A model generated the notes under the pieces. That model was not told where the DNA came from. It saw nothing but the letters and a program-made list of their open reading frames with translations, and ran no database searches. Below are positions 34,857 through 46,504 of a stretch of 64,000 nucleotides of DNA, piece after piece. The DNA is from Morella rubra. Its lineage: Eukaryota; Streptophyta; Magnoliopsida; Fagales; Myricaceae. Each line of letters opens with the position of its first letter. The stretch's first letter is position 1. Location of the stretch: positions 5,417,700 through 5,481,699 of the forward strand of contig CM025856.1 in the NCBI GenBank assembly GCA_003952965.2, given 5' to 3'. Both the position numbers and the translations under genes were made by a program.

Positions 34857-35330
34857 ATGACAGACGACTTGCTGGATTACGCGAAGGAAAAGTTCATCGC
34901 CGGAAAACTCAAAGACGCCTTCGACATTGCGAGTTTGGCCAAGGATCTTGATCCCTACTTCTGTAGCGTCGGCAGGTGTTACGCAGCATACCGGATTCAC
35001 TACGTGGGCTCGAAGAAGAATAGGTCCGGGCACAACGATCCCTATGCTATTCTCGGCCTTAAGGCCGATCCATCTCTCAGCGTCGACGCGATCACGGACG
35101 CCTTCTGCAAGCTGGTTAAGTTGGTGCATCCAGACGTGCTTTCCTCGCCCGCGGCGAAGGGTGCCCTTCGCTTGATCACCAGCGCATGGGAGATTTTGAG
35201 TGACGAGAAGAGTAGAGTGGCCTACGAAACCCGCATGGGTCTGCGTCCACGGCCTCCGAAACCACCGACATATCAGAGGAAAGTCGCCGGAATCAAAAGA
35301 TGTGCAGCTGACGCCGACGGACGTCGATGA
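34857..35330 (+). CDS. Small J-domain (DnaJ-type) protein, copy B
   Basis: A 157-residue protein from an intron-less frame. J-domain proteins recruit Hsp70 and trigger its ATPase through the HPD loop. Residues 1-50 form a helical leader with KEKFIAGKLKDAFDIASLAK, like the N-terminus of plant J proteins of the DUF3444-associated group. The J domain runs from about 61 to 124: DPYAILGL, helix II, HPD at 91-93, then AKGALRLITSAWEILSDEKS. A proline-rich PRPPKPP segment and a basic tail follow. No transmembrane segment or signal is visible. Larger relatives carry a C-terminal DUF3444 domain that is absent here. The ATG at 34857 is preferred over an upstream alternative because copy A starts at the same place. 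Confidence 0.88.
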   Translation: MTDDLLDYAKEKFIAGKLKDAFDIASLAKDLDPYFCSVGRCYAAYRIHYVGSKKNRSGHNDPYAILGLKADPSLSVDAITDAFCKLVKLVHPDVLSSPAAKGALRLITSAWEILSDEKSRVAYETRMGLRPRPPKPPTYQRKVAGIKRCAADADGRR

Positions 35331-35780
35331 TGAAGGTCGATCGACTAGCTAGACAAGACGTGATCATCGCCTTTCTCCGTTTCTTTCAAGATAATGTTTT
35401 ATTGATCTGAAAAGAAACTTTATTATCGACGTGTTGAAGGTTCGATCAACATGATTAGAGTATTACGGTAGTGAAAGGGAAATAAAAGATTAAGATTCAT
35501 GCGGCCTCTTGGATTCAAGACAGAAATACACGTATGATTTTTTTTTTCTTGTTTAATATATTCCTTTCGTGTTCTTCAAGTATTGTTCGATCTGCAATTT
35601 TTGGTTTCGTGCAGAGTGTCCATGCCTGTACGTACAAGATCGAGTTTTTTTTTTTATCATAAATCCATTGATTGTTTATCTCGGTTTCCTGGCACATGAA
35701 TCTGGGTGATCTCTGGTATTGAGCCCGTACAAGTATCGGATTGGTTAATCTGGTTCGCGATCTTTGAGAAATTGGGTCTG

Positions 35781-36950
35781 CCGCAATTGGGCGGGATATA
35801 TGCAAAAGTCATCTGTCTTGCGCGTCAAGGTACTTAGGGTTTTTTTTTTTTTAAAGAAAAAAGAGTTCGAAATTGGCTCCATAAGCCTTAAAAAAATAAC
35901 CACTTTATAAAATTAAAGTTGAAAAAAAAAGCTTGGAAATATAACTTAATACAAAATATGAAGATCTTAAAAGTTAGTTTACACAACTGAAATCGAAAAT
36001 AATGAAGCATTCTAAAAACTAGCACTAGCTAGCAAAATAACAGTCAAATTAATTCTATTAATTTTTATAGTCTCTTTTCTTAAATGAGAGTAATACTCTC
36101 CACAAATTCTTCTTCTAAAATTTACCACATGAATTGCCTGACTCAAGTTCTCAAAAATTAAATTATCAGTGTCATTTTTTCTAACCAATTATACAGTACT
36201 AAACATATAAGTAGTGGATTGTTTTTTTTGCTAAACAGCAAAACAATCACACAAATATATTTTTTTTCTAAGCAATGTAGTTTCTCAAAGTATTTTATAT
36301 TTTTTTGCTAAACAATATTAACTTCTCAAACAGTCAAGAAGCAGGTTTAAAAATTTTAATCAGTAATTTTGCATCTAAAAATGCAAGAAGTAAATTTATG
36401 ATTTAATTTTGAATTTATTAAATTATTTTTGCTTAATTTTAAACTAAAAAGCCTCATTTTTATGACTTGACTAAAGCTCCAAAAAATGTTGAGCCTCCCT
36501 ATTCAAAAGTTTAGCTCTTTACTAAGTCTTCTCCTATATATGAAAGGTAGTATGTCACACAATGAGCTCAAGAAGAGCCTTGATGGGATCATGGGGAAGC
36601 TTAAGGAGATGAAGGCAACATTAACGGAAAAAACTAACACGAATCTAACCATAAGAAGACCCCTTAGAGTATGTCATTTATGGCATGTGTCCTAGTTTAT
36701 GTCAACGATATTTATTGTATCATTTTCCTTGTAAAATGATTAATTAGTGCGCAAGGGTTTTTACGTAAACTACCTGCATGCTTGTTCTGGACTTATTGTA
36801 TAACTTAAATTTTGGGATTAATAAAACTACTTACTAATTTATGAAAAAAAAAAACTTTAAAAAATCTAGCTTGCAACCTGCACAGAGAAACTGAAAAACA
36901 AGAAGAAATTAAAATGCCAAAAAGTTGGGCATAAATGGTTCATCTTTACT
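35781..36950. other. AT-rich spacer between copies B and C
   Basis: A plus frame at 36486-36695 includes NELKKSLDGIMGKLKEMKAT, possibly a scrap of a coiled-coil gene, but it has no context and no family I can name. The rest is AT-rich with long A and T runs. Confidence 0.4.
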
Positions 36951-37640
36951 GTCGTGTATGTTGATCAAAAGTCTAGCAACCGCCTCTATTCAACGGGTAT
37001 TTTTACATACTTAGGTCTATATAATATATATACACCGAGGGCCGGGCAGTTTACAAACATACTGTTAGGGTTTTGTTTGTTTCTTTTTTCTCTTTTTTTA
37101 AGCCAGATCTTTTTTTTTTGTTAGGGTTTGACAGAAAAATACTTGAAGTTTGATGTTAAGGTTTTGTTTCTTGTATTGTTTTAAACAATATCGATCGGAA
37201 TACACATCTACGATTTTTTTAATTGTTTAATATATATTTTCTTTTCATGTTCTTCAAGAATTGTCAGCTAGATCTGCCATTTCTGATAATGAGCACCGTA
37301 CAAGTATCGGATTGATTAATCTGGGTGATCTTTGAGAAACTGGTTCTGCTGCACATGACCGGGTCAGGGTACGTAGGGTTTAGAACCTTCCTTAGGGAAA
37401 TGACGAAAAATATGCAAACTTAGAAAGAAAAAAAAAATCGAAAAATATGAACTTTTCTTAAAACTTTAACTCGCTTTTCAATAGTAAAGAGTTATATACG
37501 AGAGTTAAAACATATATATCCTTTTTAAAATAGAGAATATGAGAGTTTTTTCTTCTCTTTTGAATCCATTCATATTCTTTTTTTTATTTAAATCTAATTT
37601 TGAGCGACAATTGAAATTTTTTTTTTATGACTTGAGTAAT
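36951..37640 (+). repeat. Tandem repeat unit, copy C (no reading frame)
   Basis: Promoter-like sequence (AACCGCCTCTATTCAACGGG, then a TATATATATAC box and GGGCCGGGCAG) matches the core promoter of copies A and B. About 45 bp later it continues directly with their 3' flank (TTGTTAGGGTTTGACAGAAA, GGAATACACATCTACGAT). The leader and the entire coding part are missing. It is therefore a repeat unit that has lost its gene. Confidence 0.7.
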
Positions 37641-37726
37641 GTAATGAGACGAAGTTAAACTCAAGGGAAGACACTTTAATTTTGCCTCTTTAATATAAGG
37701 TGTACTGTGATGTTCTACCCTTTATA

Positions 37727-38260
37727 TTTTATATAGGCTAAATTGCATTTAGAGCCCCTGAGGTAACGTTTTCAACAAATAGACCCCTGAGATAGAGTTT
37801 AAGTCAAATCGAGCCCTCTGTCCATTTTCCGTCCGTTCCATTAACGACCATTACTGTCGGGGCTTTAAAATCTACGTCATAACGAAATTAGAATGCGCAC
37901 CTGTCTAGTTAAAACACCCACGCAACATCTGCACCAGGTGTCTACCAACTTACCGTGCCTAGTTTAACAAAAGAAAAATAACTTAATGAGGCGACATCGC
38001 TTCTCCCCTATTGTAGACACCTGGCGCAGATGTGGCGTGAACATTTTAATGGACAGGTGGCGCTTTTTAATTCGTTATGACATTAAATTTTTTAGCTTTG
38101 ACAGCAATGACCGTTGATGGAGCTGACGGGAAATGGACGCAGGGGCCTCGATTTGACTAAAACTTACCTCAGGGTCTATTTGTTGAAAATGTTACCTCAG
38201 GGTCTCATTTGCAACCTTCATATACCTCAGAGCTCTGGATGCAATTAAGCCTTATATATA
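37727..38260. mobile_element. Mutator-like MITE (37736-38251) with 9-bp target duplication
   Basis: The 516-bp element has long inverted ends. The left begins GGCTAAATTGCATTTAGAGC and runs into GACCCCTGAG. The right ends CTCTGGATGCAATTAAGCC and also contains CTCAGGGTCTATTTGTTGAA, the inverted counterpart. The flanks TTTTATATA (37727-37735) and TTATATATA (38252-38260) are a 9-bp duplication with one mismatch. There is no coding capacity. Confidence 0.85.
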
Positions 38261-38636
38261 TACCAAGGCATATATATAATATAACATAACAATAATTATT
38301 ATAATATTATTTATTCTTCCAAAGATAAATTTCTAGATCAGTCACTGCTTGTTAGAGTATTAATTTTGTAATAGTGGTTATTAATGACTCAATATTCTTG
38401 AAAAGTCTTGAGATTCAACTTCAATATATAGAAGTCAATTTTGTAAACGCTAGCTGGTAGTTTATGTTATTATGTGTCGTGTAGATCATTAATAGAATAT
38501 TGCAAGCATTTAGTTTTTCCACTAAACGACTTGTAGCACTGTCATCGCTTTTTCCACTAAAAGCCCTCCTCTTTCTCATTCTCCCTCGCGACTCTCGAGC
38601 TCTAAATCCACCAAAGACCCCAGCCGTGGTTTAGCC
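38261..38636. promoter_or_regulatory. 5' flank of the methyltransferase gene
   Basis: AT-rich upstream half followed by a CT-rich leader (CTCCTCTTTCTCATTCTCCC) before the start codon at 38637. No clear TATA box. No other feature. Confidence 0.35.
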
Positions 38637-41210
38637 ATGGCGGAACAAGAGCTCGATCCCTCCTCCCCTTCGTTTCTTTACCTGGTCTCAGCTTTCCTCG
38701 CCATGGAACCCACTGATTCCTTGGTCGCCTTGGCCCGGTATTCCTCAGCGCACTTCAGCTGTTCAGCCTACACACAGCACGCACTTTTTATTAAACACGG
38801 CGCATGCTAGAATAGGATAACATTCCCCCTTCCATGTCTCCAGTTGCAAGCGTCGGCACATCTTAGCATGACATGGTGCATCTTAGCTAATTGTGGAGCA
38901 CGTAGCTAAAGTGTACCGCATTCATCTTTTTCTTCCTAGTTTTAACAGCTTGGGATTGTATGAACGTGTTTTTTTGTTGAATTGTAGAGTATGCGGTGGA
39001 GGATCGGTTACGGAGATAGTACAGAGGTTCATTTGGGATCATTGCCTAGACAAAGCTGTACATACTCTCTACCCTCTGTTTCATTATAGTTTTGAGAATC
39101 GAACTGCACGTTAATGCCTTTGGTGCTTTATCTGCGTCATGGGTTGTTGTGGATTATTGATCGATAATTAGTGTGGGAACGGTTCTTGCGTGTAAAAGAT
39201 TCTTTGTTGGCAATGGGGATTAGATACCCCAGTAGTCCTAGAAACGATGGAGACTAGGCGCTGCGCGTATTGAGCCGTACAGCGCTGTAGCTCTAACGCT
39301 TTAAGTATCCCGCTTGGGGAGTGCTTTTACAAGAATGAAACTCAAAGGGATTGACCAGGCCAAACTAGGTGAAAAATAAAGTAAAATAACTAAGGGCCTG
39401 GATGATTTCTTTTTCCTCTTCCTCTTTCCAATTGAACATAATTCTTAGGCGGTGAAGTTTCCTGAAGTCCCTATTTGGTCTCTGGTTGGTTTTTCTTAAT
39501 TGATAGTTGGTTATGAATACGATAAGAAGAAGGCTCTAAGTCTGAAGAAAATGAGTGTTCTATGTTATTCTAGCCCTTATTTTACGGGTATGTCTCATGT
39601 TATTTGGTTTCTGTGGAGTTTAGTACCACTATAATTAGGCTTGGTACTACACCAGAGTTTTTATTTACAAGGTCTTCAATTTCAGGTCAATATTAATTGC
39701 TGCTGTAAACCTTCAGTTTTGACTGGAGGTTTTTCAGTTGTTCTCGGCAACAAAGCAAATCCTTTAATTTTTATTGGACCTCAAGTATAAACCTTTGTTC
39801 AGTTGAATGGTCTATGCAGGCTGGAAAACATCATGCCCCTTACTTGAAGAATTTCCTAAAGAAGCTGATAACTGAAATTGAGCTGAACCATGGTGCTGTT
39901 TTAGATGAGTTATATGAACAGTATGCATTTTACATGACGTCATTGAAGGTATAGTTTGCTAGGAGAGGGGTTTCTTAATTAAAGCGCTATTTGAATTATT
40001 TGTGTTTTTCTATATCGATAACTCTGTTAATTGAATTATGTTGACAAATTTGTTTGTTTGATAGGATGATAATTTGGTGAAAAGAAATTCAAGGGTCTGC
40101 AAATCCATTTCATTTCTTTTTCCTGATGGTAAAAATCTGTGTTCAGTTGATGGTGGGTGCTATTTTTGCATTGGCTTATGTTCAGTTTGACTTTGGTACT
40201 TCCAGGAAGTTTTGAGCTCCCAAGTTGTCCCGACTTAAGGAAATTGGTGATCCAACTCCAATGTTCTCTCAACATGCTTGAAGGTGATACTGGGTAAGCT
40301 TCGTTGATGATGCCTCTATCTTGAAAGTGATATCTGCAAAACCAAACTGTTGATGACTTTTTTCAGTATTAATCGTTGGACTAGGAATACTTATCAAATC
40401 GTTTTAGTTCTGCTATAGTGGCCAGGTGGGCCTACAAATCAGTCCTTTTTATACTTGGGACGAGTTGGTTATTATGGTGCTGTTATGATGCAAATGTGTA
40501 GGATTGAGGTGCTAGAAAGGGGACTAGTCGTGAGAAATATGTGCGAGAATTGGCTTTGGGTAGATTTAGTAAGAACAGAGTTTAATGACACCATGAAAGA
40601 ATTGAGTTAGGGGTTTGACTGCTTAATCTTTTGATGCTTGTTTCAATTGTCCTGCCATTACTAGTTTGCCTGTGGCCTGTTTAGCGAAGTGGGCCAGTGG
40701 ATTCCACTAAACCAGGTCCTAAATTTCACCTTTTCTCCTAGAATAAAGCAAGTCTGGTGAGGCTTTCTAAGTTTATAGGTTGTCTTGCTACTAGAAACTA
40801 ATCTATTGTGTTATTTGAATATTGTGATAAATTTTTTTGCATCCTTGCTTCTTGGACCTATCTACAATTATGTAACCATTTTCATTTTCGGCTGAAGAAA
40901 TAAATGCTACTTTATTTATTAGTTATATTGACATCTTGGACTAGTTTAAAGTAGCAATGGCTTGGATAATGCAGGTGTTCGGTTTGGCCTTCGAGTCTTT
41001 TTTTGTCAGAGTTCATACTTTCTTTTCCAGAATTAGTCTATAATAAATCATGTTTTGAGGTAAGGTCTGCAATCGAGGTTTTCTTTACTTTAGCTGCGAC
41101 TACAAACTGTGCTCTTTGTTGATAGCATTCATGAATGAGGAGTTTGAAAACAGGTTGGTTCAGGTGTTGGTTTGGTTGGCATTTGTCTTGCACATGTTAG
41201 AGCCTCAAAG
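38637..41210 (+). CDS. EEF2KMT/FAM86-type lysine methyltransferase, first seven exons
   Basis: SAM-dependent methyltransferase of the Methyltransf_16 group; FAM86 members trimethylate a lysine of elongation factor 2. Exons: 38637-38737, 38988-39057, 39820-39948, 40065-40128, 40206-40293, 40975-41059 and 41154-41210, all with GT...AG borders and keeping one frame for 198 codons. Key words are AFLAMEPTDSLVALAR, SVTEIVQRFIWDHCLD, GKHHAPYLKNFLKKLI, CSLNMLEGDTGCSVWPSS and the SAM motif I EVGSGVGLVGICLAHVRASK. The family usually has about 370 residues, so the second half (motifs II-IV) should follow. It was not found: sequence of a different character begins near 41.4 kb. The gene is therefore partial in this assembly. 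In Arabidopsis a gene of this family (At5g27400, from memory) lies next to a BCAT-like gene, as here. Confidence 0.87.
39214..39360 (+). pseudogene. Plastid 16S rRNA fragment in an intron (NUPT)
   Basis: GGGGATTAGATACCCCAGTA followed by ACGATGGAGACTAGGCGCTG, GTTAAGTATCCCGC-like and AAGAATGAAACTCAAAGG corresponds to the 790-920 region of bacterial-type 16S rRNA. The ACTAGGCGCTG and TTTAAGTATCCCGC words are those of plastid rather than mitochondrial rRNA. It lies in the second intron of the methyltransferase gene, with many substitutions and small indels, so it is an old nuclear insertion of plastid DNA and not a working rRNA gene. Confidence 0.85.
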
Positions 41211-42060
41211 GTATTCTATGCAATATCCAACTCTGTTCATAATACAAGTTAGAAAAGCATCTCCCTATAATTTCACACCGTCATTGGATGGTCATATTCT
41301 TAAGTTAAACCATCTCTTCGGATTTAATGTTGAAATTAAAAATGTATATCAACCTGGTCATTGCCAAATAAGTTCCAAGTGAGAAAATATATCAAACACA
41401 CACACAACAAAACAGAGCGCGGATCTAAGTACTCATGGCAAGAACTAAAACACACTAGAGTTTAATTTGGCCAAGTTGTTTCTGTCTCCTCCAAGCATCT
41501 GCTGAGAGAATTGATTTTAACATACATTTTTTATTTACATAAATTTTAATCGTTATTTCTAAGTCATTAATTTCTAAACAATCAACAATGTACTCTTAAC
41601 CTTAAACAAACATTATCCTAAACATTAATCCCTGCAAGCGTGGAGACTGACACCCACCTTGGGAATTCCTCTTGTAGTCTTTTGCCTATAGCAGATGATA
41701 TTAAAACGTGATCCGGTGAACTCTCCCGTGTTAATCATACAAATTACAATGCATGAAAGCTCAATTTAGAGTCCAAACAACTCTGAAGAGTCTTTAAAAC
41801 GGTAATACGCCATGGAAAAACACCTAGTCCATGAAGTGGTCACAAACTATGGCTGTGAGCTCCTTGGGTGTCATAGTGACACTAATGAATGGTTCTTCTA
41901 TACTTGGCATGGTGGTACCGCATAATGCAAGGAAACCTAATAGCGAGTTGTAGAGCTGCAAAACAAATTTGACAATATTAGCATGGTTAACAGCTCGCAA
42001 TTCATCTGCACATGGAGACTCCAATGTTTAAGCCAACCAGCACGAATATGCACATGCTTC
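41211..42060. other. Sequence after methyltransferase exon 7
   Basis: Begins as an intron (GTATTC donor at 41211) and passes a CACACACACACA run at about 41396. The next expected exon (a GDGDLSTLANM-like word) was not found. A minus frame at 41824-42024 has a protein-like look but no family I recognise. Confidence 0.4.
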
Positions 42061-45000
42061 CCCCAAGACTTGTCGTGAAGCCCGCTCGATGTTTAGTTAG
42101 TTTTGAAGGACTGCTATTACACTCACATGTGATATCTTTACTGCTTCCCCGAGGTACCTAGTGCCTGAGTAATTCTTATTTTTTGAGGCATAGTAATGTT
42201 ATCCATATATCTCTTTGTTGCGCCTTCTTTGAGACCATTCAAAAGTTATGTTTGGAGAAGCCAAAGGCTAACTTCGATTTCAAATGTTTACGCTTAGGGA
42301 ATCTTTAAGTCCCTCTATAGTTGTTCCATTTAGTATGAAATTTTTAGGATCATGAAGCCGGCAACCAAATTACATGGAGCTTCTTGTTTACGTTTCTCGT
42401 CGTTTACTTGCTTTCCATTCCTGAATAAAAATATGTGAAATTTCTACGTTGTTCTTCTCTGTCGTAGTTTAATTTGCCGCTCACGTCGGAGCTACCTGAG
42501 TGCGAGAGAGATATAGTGAGTGTATAGACCAAGCTCATGCCTCTCCCCGCACTCCGATACGTGTTCGGGGTTCACTTGCCATTCTCTCTTGTAAACTGCC
42601 AGAAGTAACTATCCATCACTCCCACGAAGACGTGCAAATGTCCAGTGTGCTCACGGGCCGGCTGCGTTGTCAGTATCGTAAAACTAATTCTTAGTACACG
42701 ATGCTATAAGGCTTCCAAAATCACTTCTAGCGCGGAAATTGCTTCGCTTGACTCTTCAAGCGGTGACTGATTGCGGTCTCTTTCATTCGTGCTAGACGTC
42801 AATGGTGTGCTGACTACATCAGACGCGCAGGGGCATAACGGAATCGCTCCAGCAATGGTGATCTGGTCCGTTAGAGTTGTTCTAATGGTGCTCCTAATCA
42901 ATCAGGGTAGAATGAGGGTAGCCTGGTCTACAGCCTAGAATGCGTGATGCTCGATTTGGATATTGCTGAGGACCCAATGTGTGCACGGATCAAAAGTAAA
43001 GATTGTGTCGGATTCGGACCCTGTGAATTTGTCAAAACATCTTTGCTCCACGGTCAGGGGATCAAGGGCCAACGTGGATCTCACTATTTTGTTTTGATTT
43101 ATTCGCAAGTGCCGAACACAATTCAATCGGTCTTCTTTCCTTGTGTTTCTCTGGCTTAGACCAGCTAACATTAGAGGTAATTTACAGACCTTAACGAAAC
43201 TAATCATACAAGCCCGTCACAATTTGCATTTCCTTCCACATGCGCATTCCTGCACATTAGGGGTAATCTAGTGTCCCATATTCCTCTGTTCTTCCTCACG
43301 ATACTTAAATACACAGTGAACTTTGCACGACGGTGTCCCTATGCTGCCGCTAGCGCGTCTTTGTCACCGATTGACATTGTGCTGTCTATCTGTTTTTGGT
43401 GTCTCTGCGTTTCCCCAATGAAAACTGAGACCCTATGACGCTTCGTGATTGTTAATTTCTTTTTTGAAACCCACCATTTCACTGATATTCCCGATAGGAA
43501 ATAGAATATGTGTCTCCTATTAAACTCTCGATTAACCCGAGACTCCAATCGCACGGTATTTGTTCTCTATTTTGCTTTCCATGCTCTAAAGCTCAAGATA
43601 GCCTGATTCTATCTGGTATAATATAACGTTCTCTGGTTTTTTTTTTTCTTCTCTACTACATTCTGTTTTTTTCTTCGCAAGCAAATAGCATCAAGTAGTG
43701 GAGCCGGTCTTTTAGCCCTTGCAACAGTTCGTGCAACTCTGTTCGGACCGACATTAACGTGGTCATGTAAGTATATTAACCCCATATAATTACGGCTGTT
43801 TGTGTTACTTCTTGAATTTCGCCACTTCAGACAATGCCCCACTCGACGCTCACGGAGCCGCTAACAAGCTTCGTGCGCCTCCTCGATGCGAACTGTCTCA
43901 ACTTAGCGGTTCCTTGTCATGGACTCCAGTCTTGAAACAGGCTAAATCGTTCTGAACCGACGAGCTGACGTGTCCTGTATTGACCAAAAGGAATACACAT
44001 AATAAAAAAAGATTCCATGGATCTTGTATGCGCTGGCCCTCAAAATGAAGTTTTACAATTTTGAGCCGTGAAAAATAACATATAAAACATGCCACGATCA
44101 CATAGTTGACTTATAGATGATCCCAGAATACCCATGATCATGTTCAATACTGTATAGCGGCAACAAGCGAAAAAAGAATGGATAGATATGAAAGTAATAT
44201 CACAGTGATATACCAAGATTGGAAAATATCATTTAGCAAGAACAGAAGCAGACATATTACAGATAGGGGGAACTCAGAGAGTATAAGTGAGAAGCAAGAT
44301 GAAATGAAAAAGTGTACTATACACTATTTAGATCTCCTCACATTCTACTATTAAGACCCAGGCCTTATACGGTAGAATTAGTCCTGTAGTGAATGATGAA
44401 GCTTAAATTCAATTACTCTAAATACTATATATATCTTCATTATAGTGGGTCTTAGACTTCATCTAGTACAGCTATAATGGGTTCTTCACCATTAAAACCA
44501 ACGATGCGCAAAAAAACATAAAAATTTAAAATTTTGCGCTATACCTCTACTATCTTTACCAGATTCCTTTGGCTATGTCAACGTCAATGTTTACCCAATC
44601 AGTATTGTCTTATAGTTTATTGTTATATAACCTCTATGCCATAGTTCACAACACCTAGTTAAATCCTTCAGATAATATACCATGTCCACTGAGTTCCTTC
44701 TCCCTCCCATTATCAATACAATAAGTCCTCTCCGTTAATAACCGAATAGGTTCATCATAAGTTCTTATATGAGCCCCTATTTTCACATGTACTATATTTA
44801 TATAATGTCCTATCTAAATATTATGTTGCATCCAACTATATACGATCTTTAAATCTATTCGGATGGCAGTGTTTCTTAACTTAATTTCTATAATATCAAT
44901 TCTTATGACATTGTGATTTAAGAACAAATCAATCCTATACACATTACCATACCGTCCTTCTAAATCCATTAATTTCAATGAATTCATATTTCTTCGTATG

Positions 45001-46500
45001 ATCGATACCCGCGTCTTCACCACTTCGCCCATTATGCCTAAGATCATCACTTCTAGATGCATCAATATATTTAATCATAATATGAATCAAGTCTTATTTA
45101 CGGCATAATACGTATTGTGATCAAAATGATTGGCCCTTAACCAAACTGGCTCCAATCTAATTAATAATTACCGCAATATTACGTTATGTAGTCAATTAAC
45201 TTTATAGCCTAATACACCTCGCCTAACTTTACAACATTTTGACTAGAAGACTGTTGAAACACCTCTAATCAGTTATACTCAGTATTATTACCTTTGGTTT
45301 CTATACGATCATCCTCGCACGAACATTAGTGTTTCACTACTGTAAAATAAGTGACGAGCGACCAAAGTTTTTCCCTTTCTCTGAAATAATGTTCTTTGTC
45401 ATCTATGCACCATGTCTTCTAGTGTTGGGGCTTTGTATGTTGGTGACGTACTTGTATCGTCTGGATAGCTCTCTCTTTGTCCTAGCATATTGCTGTATTA
45501 CGCCCTATTTCTTCTTATTTTTATCGACACGGTGAATATTTGTTATTTTTATTCCTTCTTACGGTTTGTGTGTCCATTTTAGAGCTAAGTTTTGAGTCCG
45601 ACTTCAAATAGCCCCCATAACGGAATCTCCACCTCAAACCCTCTAACAAAACTCACATCCTCACATCTATCGTCATATCCTGTTGACAGGAACCTACTCC
45701 TTCGCGTCTACGGATTCCATGCTGTTGTGATTTCATTTCTCATATACTAGTGGCTTAGGGTTTTCTTAGGAGCCTCAGTCCACAGTTCTGGCACACTCTT
45801 GACTACAACTTGCGGACGACTCCTGTGGATATACTAAGACACGAAGTGTCTTATACTGAACTACCCAATGTTCCAGCTGTAAATAAGTTAAAGTCCAGTG
45901 GAAGGCTCTCAAATCAATTCCTCGTGCTGAATTTAATTATTCATCCCCAGGCTGTAATAATTGACTAAAATTGCCAATCCCCAAATATCCTATACCGCTG
46001 TCTTCACTCCTTGCGAGCTTCCATATATTAATCAAACCGGATGTCCCTGATGCAAGATTAAAGGTCCCAATAGAGAAAATTCACAAGAGAGCCATATGTC
46101 TCTACCCATTTCGTCTTCTTCCTCCTCAACATCTCCCTTGCCAAAAAAACCTTACAGGAGCAACTTCTCTTACGGAGCCAATCAACCCATTACGTCTTCA
46201 ATATATGGAAGCCGGGCGGACGCACTTACCTCACGCGCGAAACCTAACATTAAAAACCTCGAGAAGTCCGCACCCTACCAATTAACCTCATCCAATTGTA
46301 TTCTTCTCAGATCAAACCACTTTAGCTCCCACCATAGTCTTCTCTAGAGCGATGCCGAGCGATACAGGATTCATGTTATGATCAAGGCGTTATTCCTGGT
46401 ATTACCGTCAACAGGACCCATTAGTCTCTCAAGCGAATACCACCACCTTAACCAGAACTCACAGACGAAGAAGCGAGCAAGATTTTGTAAAGCATATATT
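42061..46500. other. Feature-poor block, first part
   Basis: No gene, transposon end or tandem repeat could be supported. CpG words (ACGTCGG, CGATACG, GTTCGGGG) are common at 42.4-43.9 kb, unlike the CpG-poor noncoding DNA elsewhere in the window, while 44.1-45.5 kb is AT-rich. Open frames are short and of random composition. Confidence 0.45.
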
Positions 46501-46504
46501 TGCA

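Larger units (their letters stand above)
34318..35780 (+). repeat. Tandem repeat unit, copy B (intact gene)
   Basis: Second repeat, carrying promoter, an intact reading frame and a 3' flank. Its 3' part shares GTACAAGTATCGGATTG and ATCTTTGAGAAA with copy C. The B-A similarity in the promoter is high over roughly 500 bp with small indels. Confidence 0.8.

Noticed and set aside
36486-36695. Frame containing NELKKSLDGIMGKLKEMKAT
   Set aside because: Could be a coiled-coil scrap of a gene or of a Copia product, but there is no neighbouring evidence for either.
41824-42024. Minus frame with a protein-like sequence (LYNSLLGFLALCGTTMPSIE)
   Set aside because: I could not connect it to a family, find splice partners, or rule out chance at this length.
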